Positions 55,201-64,000 of a DNA stretch of 64,000 bases are shown here, in pieces. Numbering within the stretch: the first letter of the stretch is position 1; each line of letters starts with the position of its first letter. Source of the stretch: an uncultured Prochlorococcus sp. (lineage in GTDB: Bacteria; Cyanobacteriota; Cyanobacteriia; PCC-6307; Cyanobiaceae); the NCBI GenBank assembly GCA_902594875.1, contig CACJNU010000004.1:1-64000 (forward strand). The letters run 5' to 3'. The notes under the pieces are model-generated. The model was not told the DNA's origin and made no database searches. It was given only the letters and a program-made list of their open reading frames with translations. The translations under genes were made by a program, and so were the position numbers.

Positions 55201-56197
55201 GAATTATAAGCAGAATATTGAAATAATTTCAAACGAAACAATTTTAAATTCAGTTCTTTTAGGAGAAACATTGCCTAATTATTTGGATAATTTGAGTTTT
55301 AAAAATCTTAAATTAAAACTTGGTCCAGATTTCAAACTTCAATATTCAGAAATAATTCAAGCTTCTTTAGATACCAAATTAGATCTTAATATAAACGGAA
55401 AGGTTGGAAAAGATTTAAATGCTAGAGGTCTAATTTATCTTAAAAAAGGTAGAGCAAATTTGTATACTACTCCATTTAAACTTGATAAAAATAAAGACAA
55501 TTATATTTTATTTGCATCAAGAAGTGGCGTTGTTCCATTTATTAATTTTTCTCTGGTTAGTAAAGTTCCAGATTCTATAATACCTATAAATGAAAATAAT
55601 CAGGATTCAAATATCTCAAGTGATCTTGATGAAAATGCAACTTCAACCAGTTTTGGATCTTTTGGGATTGGCAATTCAAGGCTTATCAAAATTGAAGCAT
55701 CCTACGAAGGATTTTTAGATCAATTATCTTTTGCAGATGAAAATAAAAGAATCCAATTAAGGAGCACGCCAAGTTATACCAGATCACAAATAATTGGTTT
55801 AATTGGAGGTAATTCTGCAAATTTAATAAATAGAGCATTTATTTCTCAACTTAATAATGCTGATGCTTTTAGTGAAAGATTTCAGTTATCTTTATATCCA
55901 GCGTTAATAGAAAATAATGATTCCTTAAACAATATTTTTTCCAATGAAAATTTAGATATAGAAAATGATGGTCAATCATCTTCTAATGAGGAATTTTCTT
56001 CTCAAGCTTGGGTGGCTGAACTAGGAATTGATATTACTGATGCGATAAATTTTGCCTTTCAAACCGTTCCAGGTCGAGATGACCTTTCATCTACAGGAAT
56101 TTTGACTTTTCAGGCTAATCCAAACTTTGAATTATTAGGTTCTTATGATTCCAACGGGGATTGGAAAAGTCAAGTTCAATTATTTTTTAGATATTAA
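52238..56197 (+). CDS. TamB/DUF490-type outer-membrane biogenesis protein (TTG start)
   Basis: 1319 aa, one N-terminal TM, beta-rich repeats, C-terminal RSTPSYTRSQIIGLIGG...QLFFRY. Confidence 0.88.
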   Translation: MGSNLKKIRSLHSNTKILLVGILLPLGFLGTFLLNNFLRETYSSRKLELEKSIENLLDKNIDLGNYVGIRFLGISLGNSKINDKKNIDSEITAKNVYVGIMPFRSLLKQKWIVKISPKKVAINIERDFFKRDESYKRDLITKKSESKYELNFNLNKYADLKFNNSGLKTKIKGNVIYKSRNSQIIANVKSNFDEKGFLKFKFNTKLNQDFLKLDLFSKGLDLENSEYIIGNRKISFKKGTFKSNFKFNKSSKRTFCEGRFSFTNLEIKPEDFAENINSGSTRFFCKENNLIGNTEELNYGTLTSNFNLNVPLNKSSNNINLIGSIGYINSLNPDIKLLGNIPFWFDRRGINFGDIDTSFKINRTQLSNLNIFRKNDIRGFITAKGELKGKITDPDISINFNLDYPHFKGIRIREIWEGDIKNENNEFLLNMKNKYSPIPSFLSINFNSDLKINNANFIRVFNSNKGTIGITKKDDGYNWRADNFPLDELELSIDKNQFDRIDGIINGNGLISSDQSYLNGRIAWSLGKYGNINLANSLFDFRVKDNSFYINSSLYPIDGGIIEVEYDSSKKNIINSEFKDISTSWTILTAVDIFNFDNKKVIPISKSNILDDLEINKENKSFKERIDFINNFIENSNVLEEKFKLKKYFNKFRSRYNGKITIQGDSPANYKLNAKLNGYLDLSIDNYENNKEEFSIDLEGGLLKGKGSLRIKKLPLSAANIFLNKPRDFFGGLDMNLLYDLDTKSFFSEISSDNTSIKNNTIIFDKGLVEFNNSIFDIDFSLLINDSEIPVNIKGSIPVNKSNNFDLRLIGNGKFIELIDIFADEYFTFKEGDVNLRMIIKGTLNKPILNGFIVIKDSEIDFYNNIIKDINSLIIFDFDSLEIKNLKAKVKNSGDIFIKGSLPFYSKNDSGESEINMVTNKFTLKTDNYNFLIDSDIDLSGSFENPVLGGNLSLNNGFINFNINNQNNKLDKDTKLKENKKDWAELYWNYKQNIEIISNETILNSVLLGETLPNYLDNLSFKNLKLKLGPDFKLQYSEIIQASLDTKLDLNINGKVGKDLNARGLIYLKKGRANLYTTPFKLDKNKDNYILFASRSGVVPFINFSLVSKVPDSIIPINENNQDSNISSDLDENATSTSFGSFGIGNSRLIKIEASYEGFLDQLSFADENKRIQLRSTPSYTRSQIIGLIGGNSANLINRAFISQLNNADAFSERFQLSLYPALIENNDSLNNIFSNENLDIENDGQSSSNEEFSSQAWVAELGIDITDAINFAFQTVPGRDDLSSTGILTFQANPNFELLGSYDSNGDWKSQVQLFFRY

Positions 56198-56263
56198 CTC
56201 AAAGAGAAATTTAGTTTAAAGATTCGTTAATTTGAATTATTATTAAATTAACTAAAAAATATT

Positions 56264-57574
56264 ATGGCTAATATCTTTGAAGTTCCTCAACCAGGTAATG
56301 ATCTTTTAGAAAAAGCTGATAAAGTTCGTTTGGCATCAATAAAAATAAGTCAGACTGAAAATCAAAATAGAATTAAAGCCTTAAATTTTATGGCTGATTA
56401 TCTTGAGAAAAATACTAAAGAAATTTTAGATGCTAATAATGAGGACTATAAAAGTGCAGAAAGAAAAGGTATCTCAAGGGCTTTACTCTCTAGATTAAAG
56501 TTATCAAAAGAAAAATTAAATTCAGGAATCAAAGGGGTAAGAAAGGTTGGAGAATTGGCTGATCCTGGAAATCAAGTTCAAATTAAAAGAGAGCTTTCAG
56601 AGGGATTGATCCTAGAAAGAAAAACTGTGCCAATTGGAGTCTTAGGGGTTATTTTTGAATCAAGGCCTGATGCCGTAATGCAGATTAGTTCTTTAGCAAT
56701 AAGATCAGGTAATGGAGTAATGCTAAAAGGTGGTAGTGAAGCTAATTTAACCAATACTGCAATAGTTAATTCCTTGCAAGAGGGGTTGTATGAATCAGGC
56801 CTTGATAAAAATGCAATATGTTTACTCACAAGCAGAAAAGATAGCATGGCAATGTTAAATCTTGAGAAATATATTAATTTAATAATTCCTAGAGGAAGTA
56901 ATGAATTAGTTAAATTTATTCAGGAAAATACAAGAATTCCTGTTCTAGGGCATGCTGATGGAATTTGTCATTTGTTTATAGATAGTGAGGCAAATCTCAA
57001 CAAGGCGTTATCAGTTGCTTTAGACAGTAAAATTCAATATCCTGCAGCATGTAACGCAATTGAAACTTTATTAGTCCATAAAGATATAGCACCAGCTTTT
57101 CTAGAGAAAGCAATCCCTTTATTTAATTCATATGATGTTAAATTAATTGGAGATAAAAGATCAGTTGATTTAGGGTTAAAGTTTGAGGCTTGTCTAGAAG
57201 ATTGGCAAACTGAATATTTGGATTTAATTTTGTCGATAAAAATAGTTGATGATCTGGAGGATGCAATAAAACATATTCAAAAATATAGTTCAAAACATAC
57301 TGATGGAATAATTACTGAGAATTTAAGTACTGCTAACAAATTTATGAATGTAGTTGATAGTGCAGGTGTTTTTCATAATTGCTCTACTAGGTTTGCAGAT
57401 GGGTTTAGATATGGATTTGGAGCTGAAGTAGGGATATCTACTCAAACTCTTCCTCCAAGAGGACCTGTAGGGCTTGAGGGTCTGGTTACATATAAATATT
57501 TCCTTAGAGGAAATGGACATATAGTTGATGATTTTTCATCTGGGAAAGCTATCTACACTCATAAGGATCTTTAA
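56264..57574 (+). CDS. proA: Gamma-glutamyl phosphate reductase
   Basis: VPIGVLGVIFESRPDAVMQISSLAIRSGNGVMLKGGSEA...YPAACNAIETLLVH. Confidence 0.98.
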   Translation: MANIFEVPQPGNDLLEKADKVRLASIKISQTENQNRIKALNFMADYLEKNTKEILDANNEDYKSAERKGISRALLSRLKLSKEKLNSGIKGVRKVGELADPGNQVQIKRELSEGLILERKTVPIGVLGVIFESRPDAVMQISSLAIRSGNGVMLKGGSEANLTNTAIVNSLQEGLYESGLDKNAICLLTSRKDSMAMLNLEKYINLIIPRGSNELVKFIQENTRIPVLGHADGICHLFIDSEANLNKALSVALDSKIQYPAACNAIETLLVHKDIAPAFLEKAIPLFNSYDVKLIGDKRSVDLGLKFEACLEDWQTEYLDLILSIKIVDDLEDAIKHIQKYSSKHTDGIITENLSTANKFMNVVDSAGVFHNCSTRFADGFRYGFGAEVGISTQTLPPRGPVGLEGLVTYKYFLRGNGHIVDDFSSGKAIYTHKDL

Positions 57575-57585
57575 ATTTTTTTTAG

Positions 57586-57948
57586 ATGGAAACATTTTTA
57601 AAAATTGAGAAAATTAAACTTTGGGCCAGAGTGGGTGTTCTTCACGAAGAAAGGGAATTAGGACAATTTTTTAACTTAGATTTATTTTTATGGACTGATT
57701 TTGGAAAGTGTACTGCAAATGATGATATTAAAGAAACAGTTGACTATTCAAAATTAGTTGAAATTTTAAAAGATCAATCAAAGAGAATTCATTGTTTTAC
57801 AATTGAAAAATACTCAAAAGCAATTTTAGAAATTATTGATAGTGAATTTAAACTTTCTAAAATTAAGATTATTTTGACAAAATGTAATCCTCCAATTATT
57901 GGTTTTGATGGGAAGGTTTCAATAGTAAGAATTCTTGAAAATAATTAA
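57586..57948 (+). CDS. folB: Dihydroneopterin aldolase
   Basis: KIEKIKLWARVGVLHEERELGQFFNLDLFLWTDFG...ETVDYSKLVEIL. Confidence 0.92.
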   Translation: METFLKIEKIKLWARVGVLHEERELGQFFNLDLFLWTDFGKCTANDDIKETVDYSKLVEILKDQSKRIHCFTIEKYSKAILEIIDSEFKLSKIKIILTKCNPPIIGFDGKVSIVRILENN

Positions 57949-58546
57949 AGTTTTGGAAAAAAGAAATCCCATTATATTGATTCATGGTCTTTGGAATACT
58001 TCAAGTATTTTTTCTTCTATTACCTTAAAACTTGATGATATTGGAATTGAATATTTTGCTCCGACTCTTAAGCATTCATATGGAATGACATCAATTCTCG
58101 ATTTAACTCATAAATTAAACGAATTAATTTTAGAAAAATATGGTTTAGAAAAAGAAGTAGATATTTTGGGATTTTCTATGGGAGGAATTATTGGCAGGTA
58201 CTGGCTTCAAAAATTTAATGGATATAATAGAACAAGAAGATTAATATCTATAGGTTCCCCTCACAAAGGAACTTTGATGGCTCAATTAATACCTAAATAC
58301 CCTTTTAGGGGAATATCAGAAATGAAAATAAAAAGTAAATTTTTGAGAGAACTTGCAGATAATGATTTTTTTCTTGATGATATCGAGTGTATAAATTTCT
58401 TTACATATTGGGATTTAATGGTTTTCCCTAGCTGGTGGACAAATTTAAATTTTGGAAAAAAAATAGCTGTAAAAGTATTTAAACATAGAAATCTTGTAAG
58501 AAATAAATCTGTGGTTAACAAAATAATCGATGAAATTATTATGTAG
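57935..58546 (+). CDS. Alpha/beta-hydrolase (triacylglycerol lipase-like; TTG start overlapping folB)
   Basis: PIILIHGLWNTSSIF...DILGFSMGGIIGRYWLQKF. Confidence 0.88.
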   Translation: MKIIKVLEKRNPIILIHGLWNTSSIFSSITLKLDDIGIEYFAPTLKHSYGMTSILDLTHKLNELILEKYGLEKEVDILGFSMGGIIGRYWLQKFNGYNRTRRLISIGSPHKGTLMAQLIPKYPFRGISEMKIKSKFLRELADNDFFLDDIECINFFTYWDLMVFPSWWTNLNFGKKIAVKVFKHRNLVRNKSVVNKIIDEIIM

Positions 58547-60626
58547 AACCAGATAGACCCAAGTGTCTTATTAAGGAATCAGTTTGTGGTCCTCTTCCCC
58601 TAAATAGTTTAAATATGTCTAGTGGAGGTAAGCTTCCACCCAGACTTAGAATTGTATCTTTAAATTTTTTTCCTATTAACTTTAAATCTTCAGAGTTTTC
58701 AAGATCAGCTTCTTCGAACATTGAAAATGCATCAGCACTTAGAACTTCAGCCCATTTATATGAGTAATATCCTGCAGAATATCCGCCGGCAAATATATGA
58801 CTAAAACAACAAAGAAATTTATCTTCTTGAATTGGTTCGATAACAGTAGTGTGTGTAGCAATTTCTCTTCTTATTTGATCTGCTGTTTTACCTTCGTTTT
58901 TATCAATATTACTGTGTAACCTGAGATCTGTTATCGCAAAATGTATTTGTCTAAGAGTAGCCATACCACAATTAAAAGTTCTATTCTTTAGGAGCTTCTC
59001 AAAATTTTCATTAGATAATTTTTCTCCTGTTTTGTAGTGCTTAGCAATATTCAAAAGTGTATTTTTATGAAAACACCAGTTTTCCATAAATTGACTTGGT
59101 AGTTCAACAGCATCCCACTCAACGTTGTTGATGCCAGCTGCTTGAGGAAGATTTACAGTAGTAAGCATGTGTTGAAGACCATGTCCAAATTCATGAAATA
59201 GTGTCAGAACTTCTTCAAAACTCATTAAACTAGGTTTATCTTTTGATGGTGGAGTCTGATTACAAACAAGATAAGCAACAGGGAGGGTCTTTTTGCCAAT
59301 ATTATTTTTATTCAAACATTCATCCATCCAAGCCCCTCCTCTCTTTGATTCAGGCCTCGAATATGGATCCAGGTAAAAAGATGCTATTTTATTATTTTCT
59401 TTATTGAGGATATTAAAAAATAAGACCTCATCATTCCAAAGAGGAGCCTCATCAGTCGCCTCAACAACTTTAATTTCAAAAAGCTTCTCACTTAATTTAA
59501 ATAATCCTTTCAAAACATCATTTAGTGGGAACCAAGGTCTTAAAGACTCTTGATCCAAATTGAGCTTTTCCTTCCTAAGAAGTTCAGACCAAAAACTAAT
59601 ATCCCATGGCTCAATATTCTGCGATTTTGGAAATCCATTAGCTTTAGAAAACTTATCGAGCGTTTCTAATTCAATTTTTGCGGTTTTGAATGCTGGTTCT
59701 CTCAATTCTTCTAAAAGTTTCTCAACATTTTTAATATCTTTCGCCATTTTCTTTGACAAACTTAGTTCTGCCCAACTTTTATAACCGAGAAGATTAGCTT
59801 GTTTAGTTCTAAGAGATAATATATCTTCAATGATTTGAGAATTATTTTTTTCTCCTTGAGACGCCCTACTAACGAATGCCTTGTATAGTTTTTCTCTAAG
59901 ATTACGCTCTGTGGCATATGTCATAAACGAAGTATAAGTTGGAATATCTAGACTTAATTTCCAAGGACCATTTTTGATATCTACTTCTTCATCTTTTTTC
60001 AAGTGATTGTGTGCAGAAATTGCCATCAATTCAAGTACTCGTTCAGGAAGGCCATCGACTTCACATTTTTGATTTAAGATTAAAAACCATTCATTAGTGG
60101 CATCAAGAACATTGTTACTGAATTCGGTTGACAGCTTTCCAAGTTTTTCAGAAATTTTGTTAAATTCTTCTTGATCATTTTTTTGAAGTGAAATTCCTCT
60201 ATGTTGCATTTCAAGAATTTCTTTATCTAAAATTCTGTTTTTAATTTGATCAAAGTTATTTGTTTCTTTAAGCTTGACTAAAGAATTGTAAATTATTTTG
60301 CTTTGCCCGAATTTATTACTCAAGCTAATAATTTCTGGAAGAAATTTTGAATAAATATCTCTTAAACTTTCAGAATTATTTACGGCATTTAGGTGACTTA
60401 TTACTCCCCAACTCCATCTAAGGATTTCATTTACTTCATTTAAAGGATTTATTACTTTATCCCAATTTAAATCTTTTTCAATCAAATAATTAGATAAATT
60501 TTTTTCTATGATTTTAAATTCTTCAGTTATCTGTTCTAGCACTACTGGGAATTGTTTACTTATACTTTCAGGAGTAAATTTTTTAAATTGCGGTAACTCT
60601 CCATATTTAAAGATTGAGGTATCCAT
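58539..60626 (-). CDS. M3 family oligopeptidase (oligopeptidase A-like)
   Basis: LTLFHEFGHGLQHML HEXXH zinc motif. Confidence 0.95.
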   Translation of the reverse strand: MDTSIFKYGELPQFKKFTPESISKQFPVVLEQITEEFKIIEKNLSNYLIEKDLNWDKVINPLNEVNEILRWSWGVISHLNAVNNSESLRDIYSKFLPEIISLSNKFGQSKIIYNSLVKLKETNNFDQIKNRILDKEILEMQHRGISLQKNDQEEFNKISEKLGKLSTEFSNNVLDATNEWFLILNQKCEVDGLPERVLELMAISAHNHLKKDEEVDIKNGPWKLSLDIPTYTSFMTYATERNLREKLYKAFVSRASQGEKNNSQIIEDILSLRTKQANLLGYKSWAELSLSKKMAKDIKNVEKLLEELREPAFKTAKIELETLDKFSKANGFPKSQNIEPWDISFWSELLRKEKLNLDQESLRPWFPLNDVLKGLFKLSEKLFEIKVVEATDEAPLWNDEVLFFNILNKENNKIASFYLDPYSRPESKRGGAWMDECLNKNNIGKKTLPVAYLVCNQTPPSKDKPSLMSFEEVLTLFHEFGHGLQHMLTTVNLPQAAGINNVEWDAVELPSQFMENWCFHKNTLLNIAKHYKTGEKLSNENFEKLLKNRTFNCGMATLRQIHFAITDLRLHSNIDKNEGKTADQIRREIATHTTVIEPIQEDKFLCCFSHIFAGGYSAGYYSYKWAEVLSADAFSMFEEADLENSEDLKLIGKKFKDTILSLGGSLPPLDIFKLFRGRGPQTDSLIRHLGLSGST

Positions 60627-60639
60627 TTATTAAGATAAT

Positions 60640-62181
60640 TTAATTAATTAAAGTTGGGATTAATCCAATCAATCTAGCTAAAGTAAGCTGCTGACTGAGA
60701 GCATTGGTTGAAGATTCGTATAAATTAATGGCGATTTTGGGCCAAAAACCTATTACTAATGTAGGTAACAATAAACTGAAACCAATTGTCAATTCTCTCC
60801 CATTCATTTCTTTAACTGTAGCTAGTGCTGGAATTCTAGGGCCAAAGAATACTCTTCTACACATTGATAACAGATATATTGGTGTTAGAACTAATCCTAT
60901 GGCTGCAATTAGAATCGTGATTGATCTAAAAATAGAGCTAAATCCCTCTTGACTAGTGATACCTAAAAATACAGTTATTTCACTTATAAAACCGCTCATT
61001 CCAGGTAGTGCAAGAGAGGCCAGTGAGCTTGCTAAGAAAAAAGCAAAGGTTATTGGCAAGACCTTTGCTAAGCCGCCCATGTTTGGTATAGAAAGAGTAT
61101 TTGTTCTTTCATAGAATGAGCCAGTAACAAAGAACATAGCTGCAGCTATAAGGCCGTGACTGATCATTTGTAGCATTGCTCCGCTAATTCCTAGAGCATC
61201 TACTGCTCCAATCCCTAACAGAACAAAACCCATATGACTCACAGAGCTACATGCAATTCTCCTTTTGACATTATCTTGTGCAAATGCATTTAGAGCTCCG
61301 TAAATAATATTAATGATTCCAAGAATAATTAACGCAGGTGCGATTTGAAGATGTACTTCAGGAAGTATTTGAACATTGAATCTTAAGAGAGCATAACCTC
61401 CCATTTTTAAGAGTATTCCAGCTAATAACATTGAAACTGGAGCATTAGCCTCTCCATGAGCATCAGGTAACCATGTATGTAATGGAAAGATAGGAAGTTT
61501 TACTCCAAAACCAATTAAAAATCCTAAATAAGACAATAAAGCTAGGCTGCCCGATACATGTTTATTGGTTAAATCGGTAATATTTAAAGTAAAGGTGTCA
61601 CCGCTCAAGGCAAGTGCTAATCCACTTATTAGTATTAATAATGAAGCTAAAGCTGTATAAAGAATGAATTTAGTGGCCGCATATAATTTCTTTTTACCTC
61701 CCCAAATCGCAATAAGAAGGTAAACCGGAACTAATTCAAGTTCCCAGGCCAAGAAAAATAATAGGAAATCTTGAGAAAGGAAAACTAGTGCCTGTGCTGA
61801 TGCTTGGACTAATAAAAGAGCAAAATATAGATTAGATTTTTTCTTAATTTTCCAACTAGCCGCAGCTGATAAAAATGTAATTAAACCACTTAAAGCTATT
61901 AAAGGAGCAGATAACCCATCTACGCCAAGAGACCATTCTAAGCCAATAGAGGGTAACCAGGAAGCTCTTTCTACGAGTTGTAAAGAGCTATCTGAAGTAT
62001 TGAATTTTTGATAAAGGACACCAATTATTAATAAAAAATCTATAAATAGAAAAATTAATGAAATATTTCTAGGTAGTGAATTATCTTCTCCTTCTTTTGA
62101 ACTTAAGAAAGGCATTATTAATGCCCCAATTAAAGGCAGTAAAACAATAGATGAAAGCCAAGGAAAAGATTCTAAATTCAT
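60640..62181 (-). CDS. ndhD: NAD(P)H-quinone oxidoreductase chain 4
   Basis: Multi-[22 protein letters not shown]...[42 protein letters not shown]. Confidence 0.97.
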   Translation of the reverse strand: MNLESFPWLSSIVLLPLIGALIMPFLSSKEGEDNSLPRNISLIFLFIDFLLIIGVLYQKFNTSDSSLQLVERASWLPSIGLEWSLGVDGLSAPLIALSGLITFLSAAASWKIKKKSNLYFALLLVQASAQALVFLSQDFLLFFLAWELELVPVYLLIAIWGGKKKLYAATKFILYTALASLLILISGLALALSGDTFTLNITDLTNKHVSGSLALLSYLGFLIGFGVKLPIFPLHTWLPDAHGEANAPVSMLLAGILLKMGGYALLRFNVQILPEVHLQIAPALIILGIINIIYGALNAFAQDNVKRRIACSSVSHMGFVLLGIGAVDALGISGAMLQMISHGLIAAAMFFVTGSFYERTNTLSIPNMGGLAKVLPITFAFFLASSLASLALPGMSGFISEITVFLGITSQEGFSSIFRSITILIAAIGLVLTPIYLLSMCRRVFFGPRIPALATVKEMNGRELTIGFSLLLPTLVIGFWPKIAINLYESSTNALSQQLTLARLIGLIPTLIN

Positions 62182-62260
62182 TTATGTAATGAATAATTTT
62201 TTTATTCTAGTTGAAGTTGTACTAGCTTGAGACTATAACATTAAAAATGCCTAAGTAAAA

Positions 62261-63208
62261 CTACTTACCAGAGATAGCGCTAAATTGGCTGCCCGTTGTT
62301 TGAACGTTTAAAAACGGTGCTCTGCTAGCTACACCTGACTTCTCCCATGCTTTAACCATGGCTTGACTGACGCTTTTACCATTTTCTTTTTTACATAAAG
62401 CTAAAATACTTGGCCCCGCCCCACTTATTGCACATCCCAAAGCGCCTGCATTTAGTGCGGCATCTTTAACTTCTAATCCACCCTTAATAAGTTTCCATCT
62501 GTAGGGTTCATGTAACTTATCAAACATTCCTTCTTTTATAAGTTCAGCATTACCTGCTTTTATGCCGTTTAGTAACAAAGTAAGTGCTCCCATATTTGTA
62601 ACTGCATCAGATATGGGTACATTCTTGGGCATAACCTTTCTTGCTTCACTTGTGCTTAGACGAATTGCAGGTATTGCTACAACAGCTTTAATTGAATCGT
62701 GCCAATCACATCTAATGATTCTCCATCTTTGAGAAGAAGACCTGGCTGTCAAGCAAAGCCCACCCAGAAGGGAGGGAACTACATTATCAGGATGACCTTC
62801 TATATCAATGGCAAGTTCAAGGAGTTTTTCTTTGGATAATGGTGAATTCATTATTGCATTTGCTCCGATTAATCCGGCAACTATTGCTGTAGCGCTACTT
62901 CCAAGCCCGCGTGCAGGTGGCACTGCCAACTTAACTCTTGCTTCAAGTGCAATAGGATCCATATTTGCGTTCTCCCATACTTTCTGAGCTGCTCTAAAAA
63001 CTAAGTTTTCAGGTCCTCCTCTTAAATGATTACCATCTGTACTTTCCATTATCAAATCAAATCTATCTCCACCGCCTTCAATTCTTGTAAAAATAAACTC
63101 ATTATACAAATCTAATGCTGCTCCAAGGCAATCAAATCCAGGCCCTAAATTGGCAGTTGTGGAAGGCACTGTTACCCTTATTTTTTTACCTACTTCCGGA
63201 ATAGACAT
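62261..63208 (-). CDS. thrB: Homoserine kinase
   Basis: VTVPSTTANLGPGFDCLGAALDLYNEF...VPPARGLGSSATAIVAGLIGAN. Confidence 0.97.
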   Translation of the reverse strand: MSIPEVGKKIRVTVPSTTANLGPGFDCLGAALDLYNEFIFTRIEGGGDRFDLIMESTDGNHLRGGPENLVFRAAQKVWENANMDPIALEARVKLAVPPARGLGSSATAIVAGLIGANAIMNSPLSKEKLLELAIDIEGHPDNVVPSLLGGLCLTARSSSQRWRIIRCDWHDSIKAVVAIPAIRLSTSEARKVMPKNVPISDAVTNMGALTLLLNGIKAGNAELIKEGMFDKLHEPYRWKLIKGGLEVKDAALNAGALGCAISGAGPSILALCKKENGKSVSQAMVKAWEKSGVASRAPFLNVQTTGSQFSAISGK

Positions 63209-63218
63209 TTTTTTGTTT

Positions 63219-64000
63219 TTAAGTTTTTAAAAGCATTTTTGCTCTGCAAGCTGCACTAAAAAGTCCAAACTCTTCATCTAAAATTACTTTTATAGGTATT
63301 GTTTTAAGAATATCTTTTAATCTTCCCTTATCGAAAAATTGTTTTAAAAATAAGTCTGATTTAAAGTTTTTGAAATGTTTTGATGCTGTTCCTCCAGAAA
63401 TCCATAAGCCACCAAAGCACAATTCTTGAAGAGCAACGTCTCCCAATAAAGAGGCATAAGCGCCTAACCACATCCTCTCAACTTCGATCATTATTTGATC
63501 TCCTTCTTTAGAAAGATTACAAATTTTTTCAGGTAGTTCTTTCCTTGCATCATCAAAAATTTTAATTTTATTTAAATATTTTTGTAAAGGATGGTTTTGA
63601 GCATCAGGTTTGCTTAGTCTCCATTCGGCAATTCGTGATAAACCAGTTCCGCTAATAATTCTTTCACAGGAGATCCTTTCAACTTTTAGGTAATTTTTAA
63701 GCCAAATTTTTAATTCCCATTCTAATTTTGACTTTGGGGAGTACTCAACATGACCACCTTCACTAGCTAAAACTTTTACCTTTTCACCTAATATTAGGCC
63801 TCTTGCTATTCCTAAACCTGTCCCCGCTCCAACAATGGCATGCAAATCATTATTAGCTTCAGAATATGAACCATTCTGGATAGTTGAATATTGACTTTTT
63901 TTTAAGAAAGGAATTCCATAAATTTGCACTGCAAAATCATTTATTAGCTCGCATTGTTCAAATTTAAATTTATTTTTTAATTTATTTCCTGAAATATTCC
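63219..64000 (-). CDS. glk: Glucokinase (N-terminus truncated by window edge)
   Basis: Frame stays open to base 64000 (NISGNKLKNKFKFEQCELINDFAVQIYGIPF...); AIVGAGTGLGIARG and EGGHVEYSP motifs. Confidence 0.9.
   Translation of the reverse strand, partial: NISGNKLKNKFKFEQCELINDFAVQIYGIPFLKKSQYSTIQNGSYSEANNDLHAIVGAGTGLGIARGLILGEKVKVLASEGGHVEYSPKSKLEWELKIWLKNYLKVERISCERIISGTGLSRIAEWRLSKPDAQNHPLQKYLNKIKIFDDARKELPEKICNLSKEGDQIMIEVERMWLGAYASLLGDVALQELCFGGLWISGGTASKHFKNFKSDLFLKQFFDKGRLKDILKTIPIKVILDEEFGLFSAACRAKMLLKT

Overview
The window is low-GC and gene-dense, and looks like a picocyanobacterial chromosome. Gene content and protein character (alpha-carboxysome with form IA RuBisCO, chlLNB plus por, alkane genes ADO/AAR, PsaM, plastocyanin, NdhD/NdhL) point to a high-light-clade Prochlorococcus. 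The strain cannot be fixed without a database search. Most of the window is conserved core genome: alkane biosynthesis (ADO, AAR) with accA and folE; light-independent and light-dependent protochlorophyllide reductases; csoS1D; a cso/RuBisCO operon (csoS1-rbcL-rbcS-csoS2-csoSCA-csoS4A-csoS4B-acRAF-like); hisG; an orphan glycosyltransferase pair; dnaA; gor; pyrC; tRNA-Leu(UAA); ndhL; trpA; a group-2-type sigma factor; hisIE; a ClpB-like gene; petE; hemE; glgB; a TamB-like protein; proA; folB; an M3 peptidase; ndhD; thrB; and an edge-truncated glucokinase. The most unusual segment is 35.24-36.33 kb. There, a roughly 110-bp direct repeat (tRNA-Leu upstream region plus the 5' half of the tRNA) brackets a small cargo region. 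The cargo holds a strong hairpin with a terminator, a 40-aa PsbY-like ORF missing from the ORF track, a near-identical 18-bp repeat pair, and a DUF3721-like putative lipoprotein. Other items to check are a switch-like repeat/hairpin element upstream of csoS1, and hairpins inside the rbcL-rbcS-csoS2 transcript. No CRISPR array, transposase, integrase or phage gene was seen. All names come from reading the translated sequences; no searches were run.
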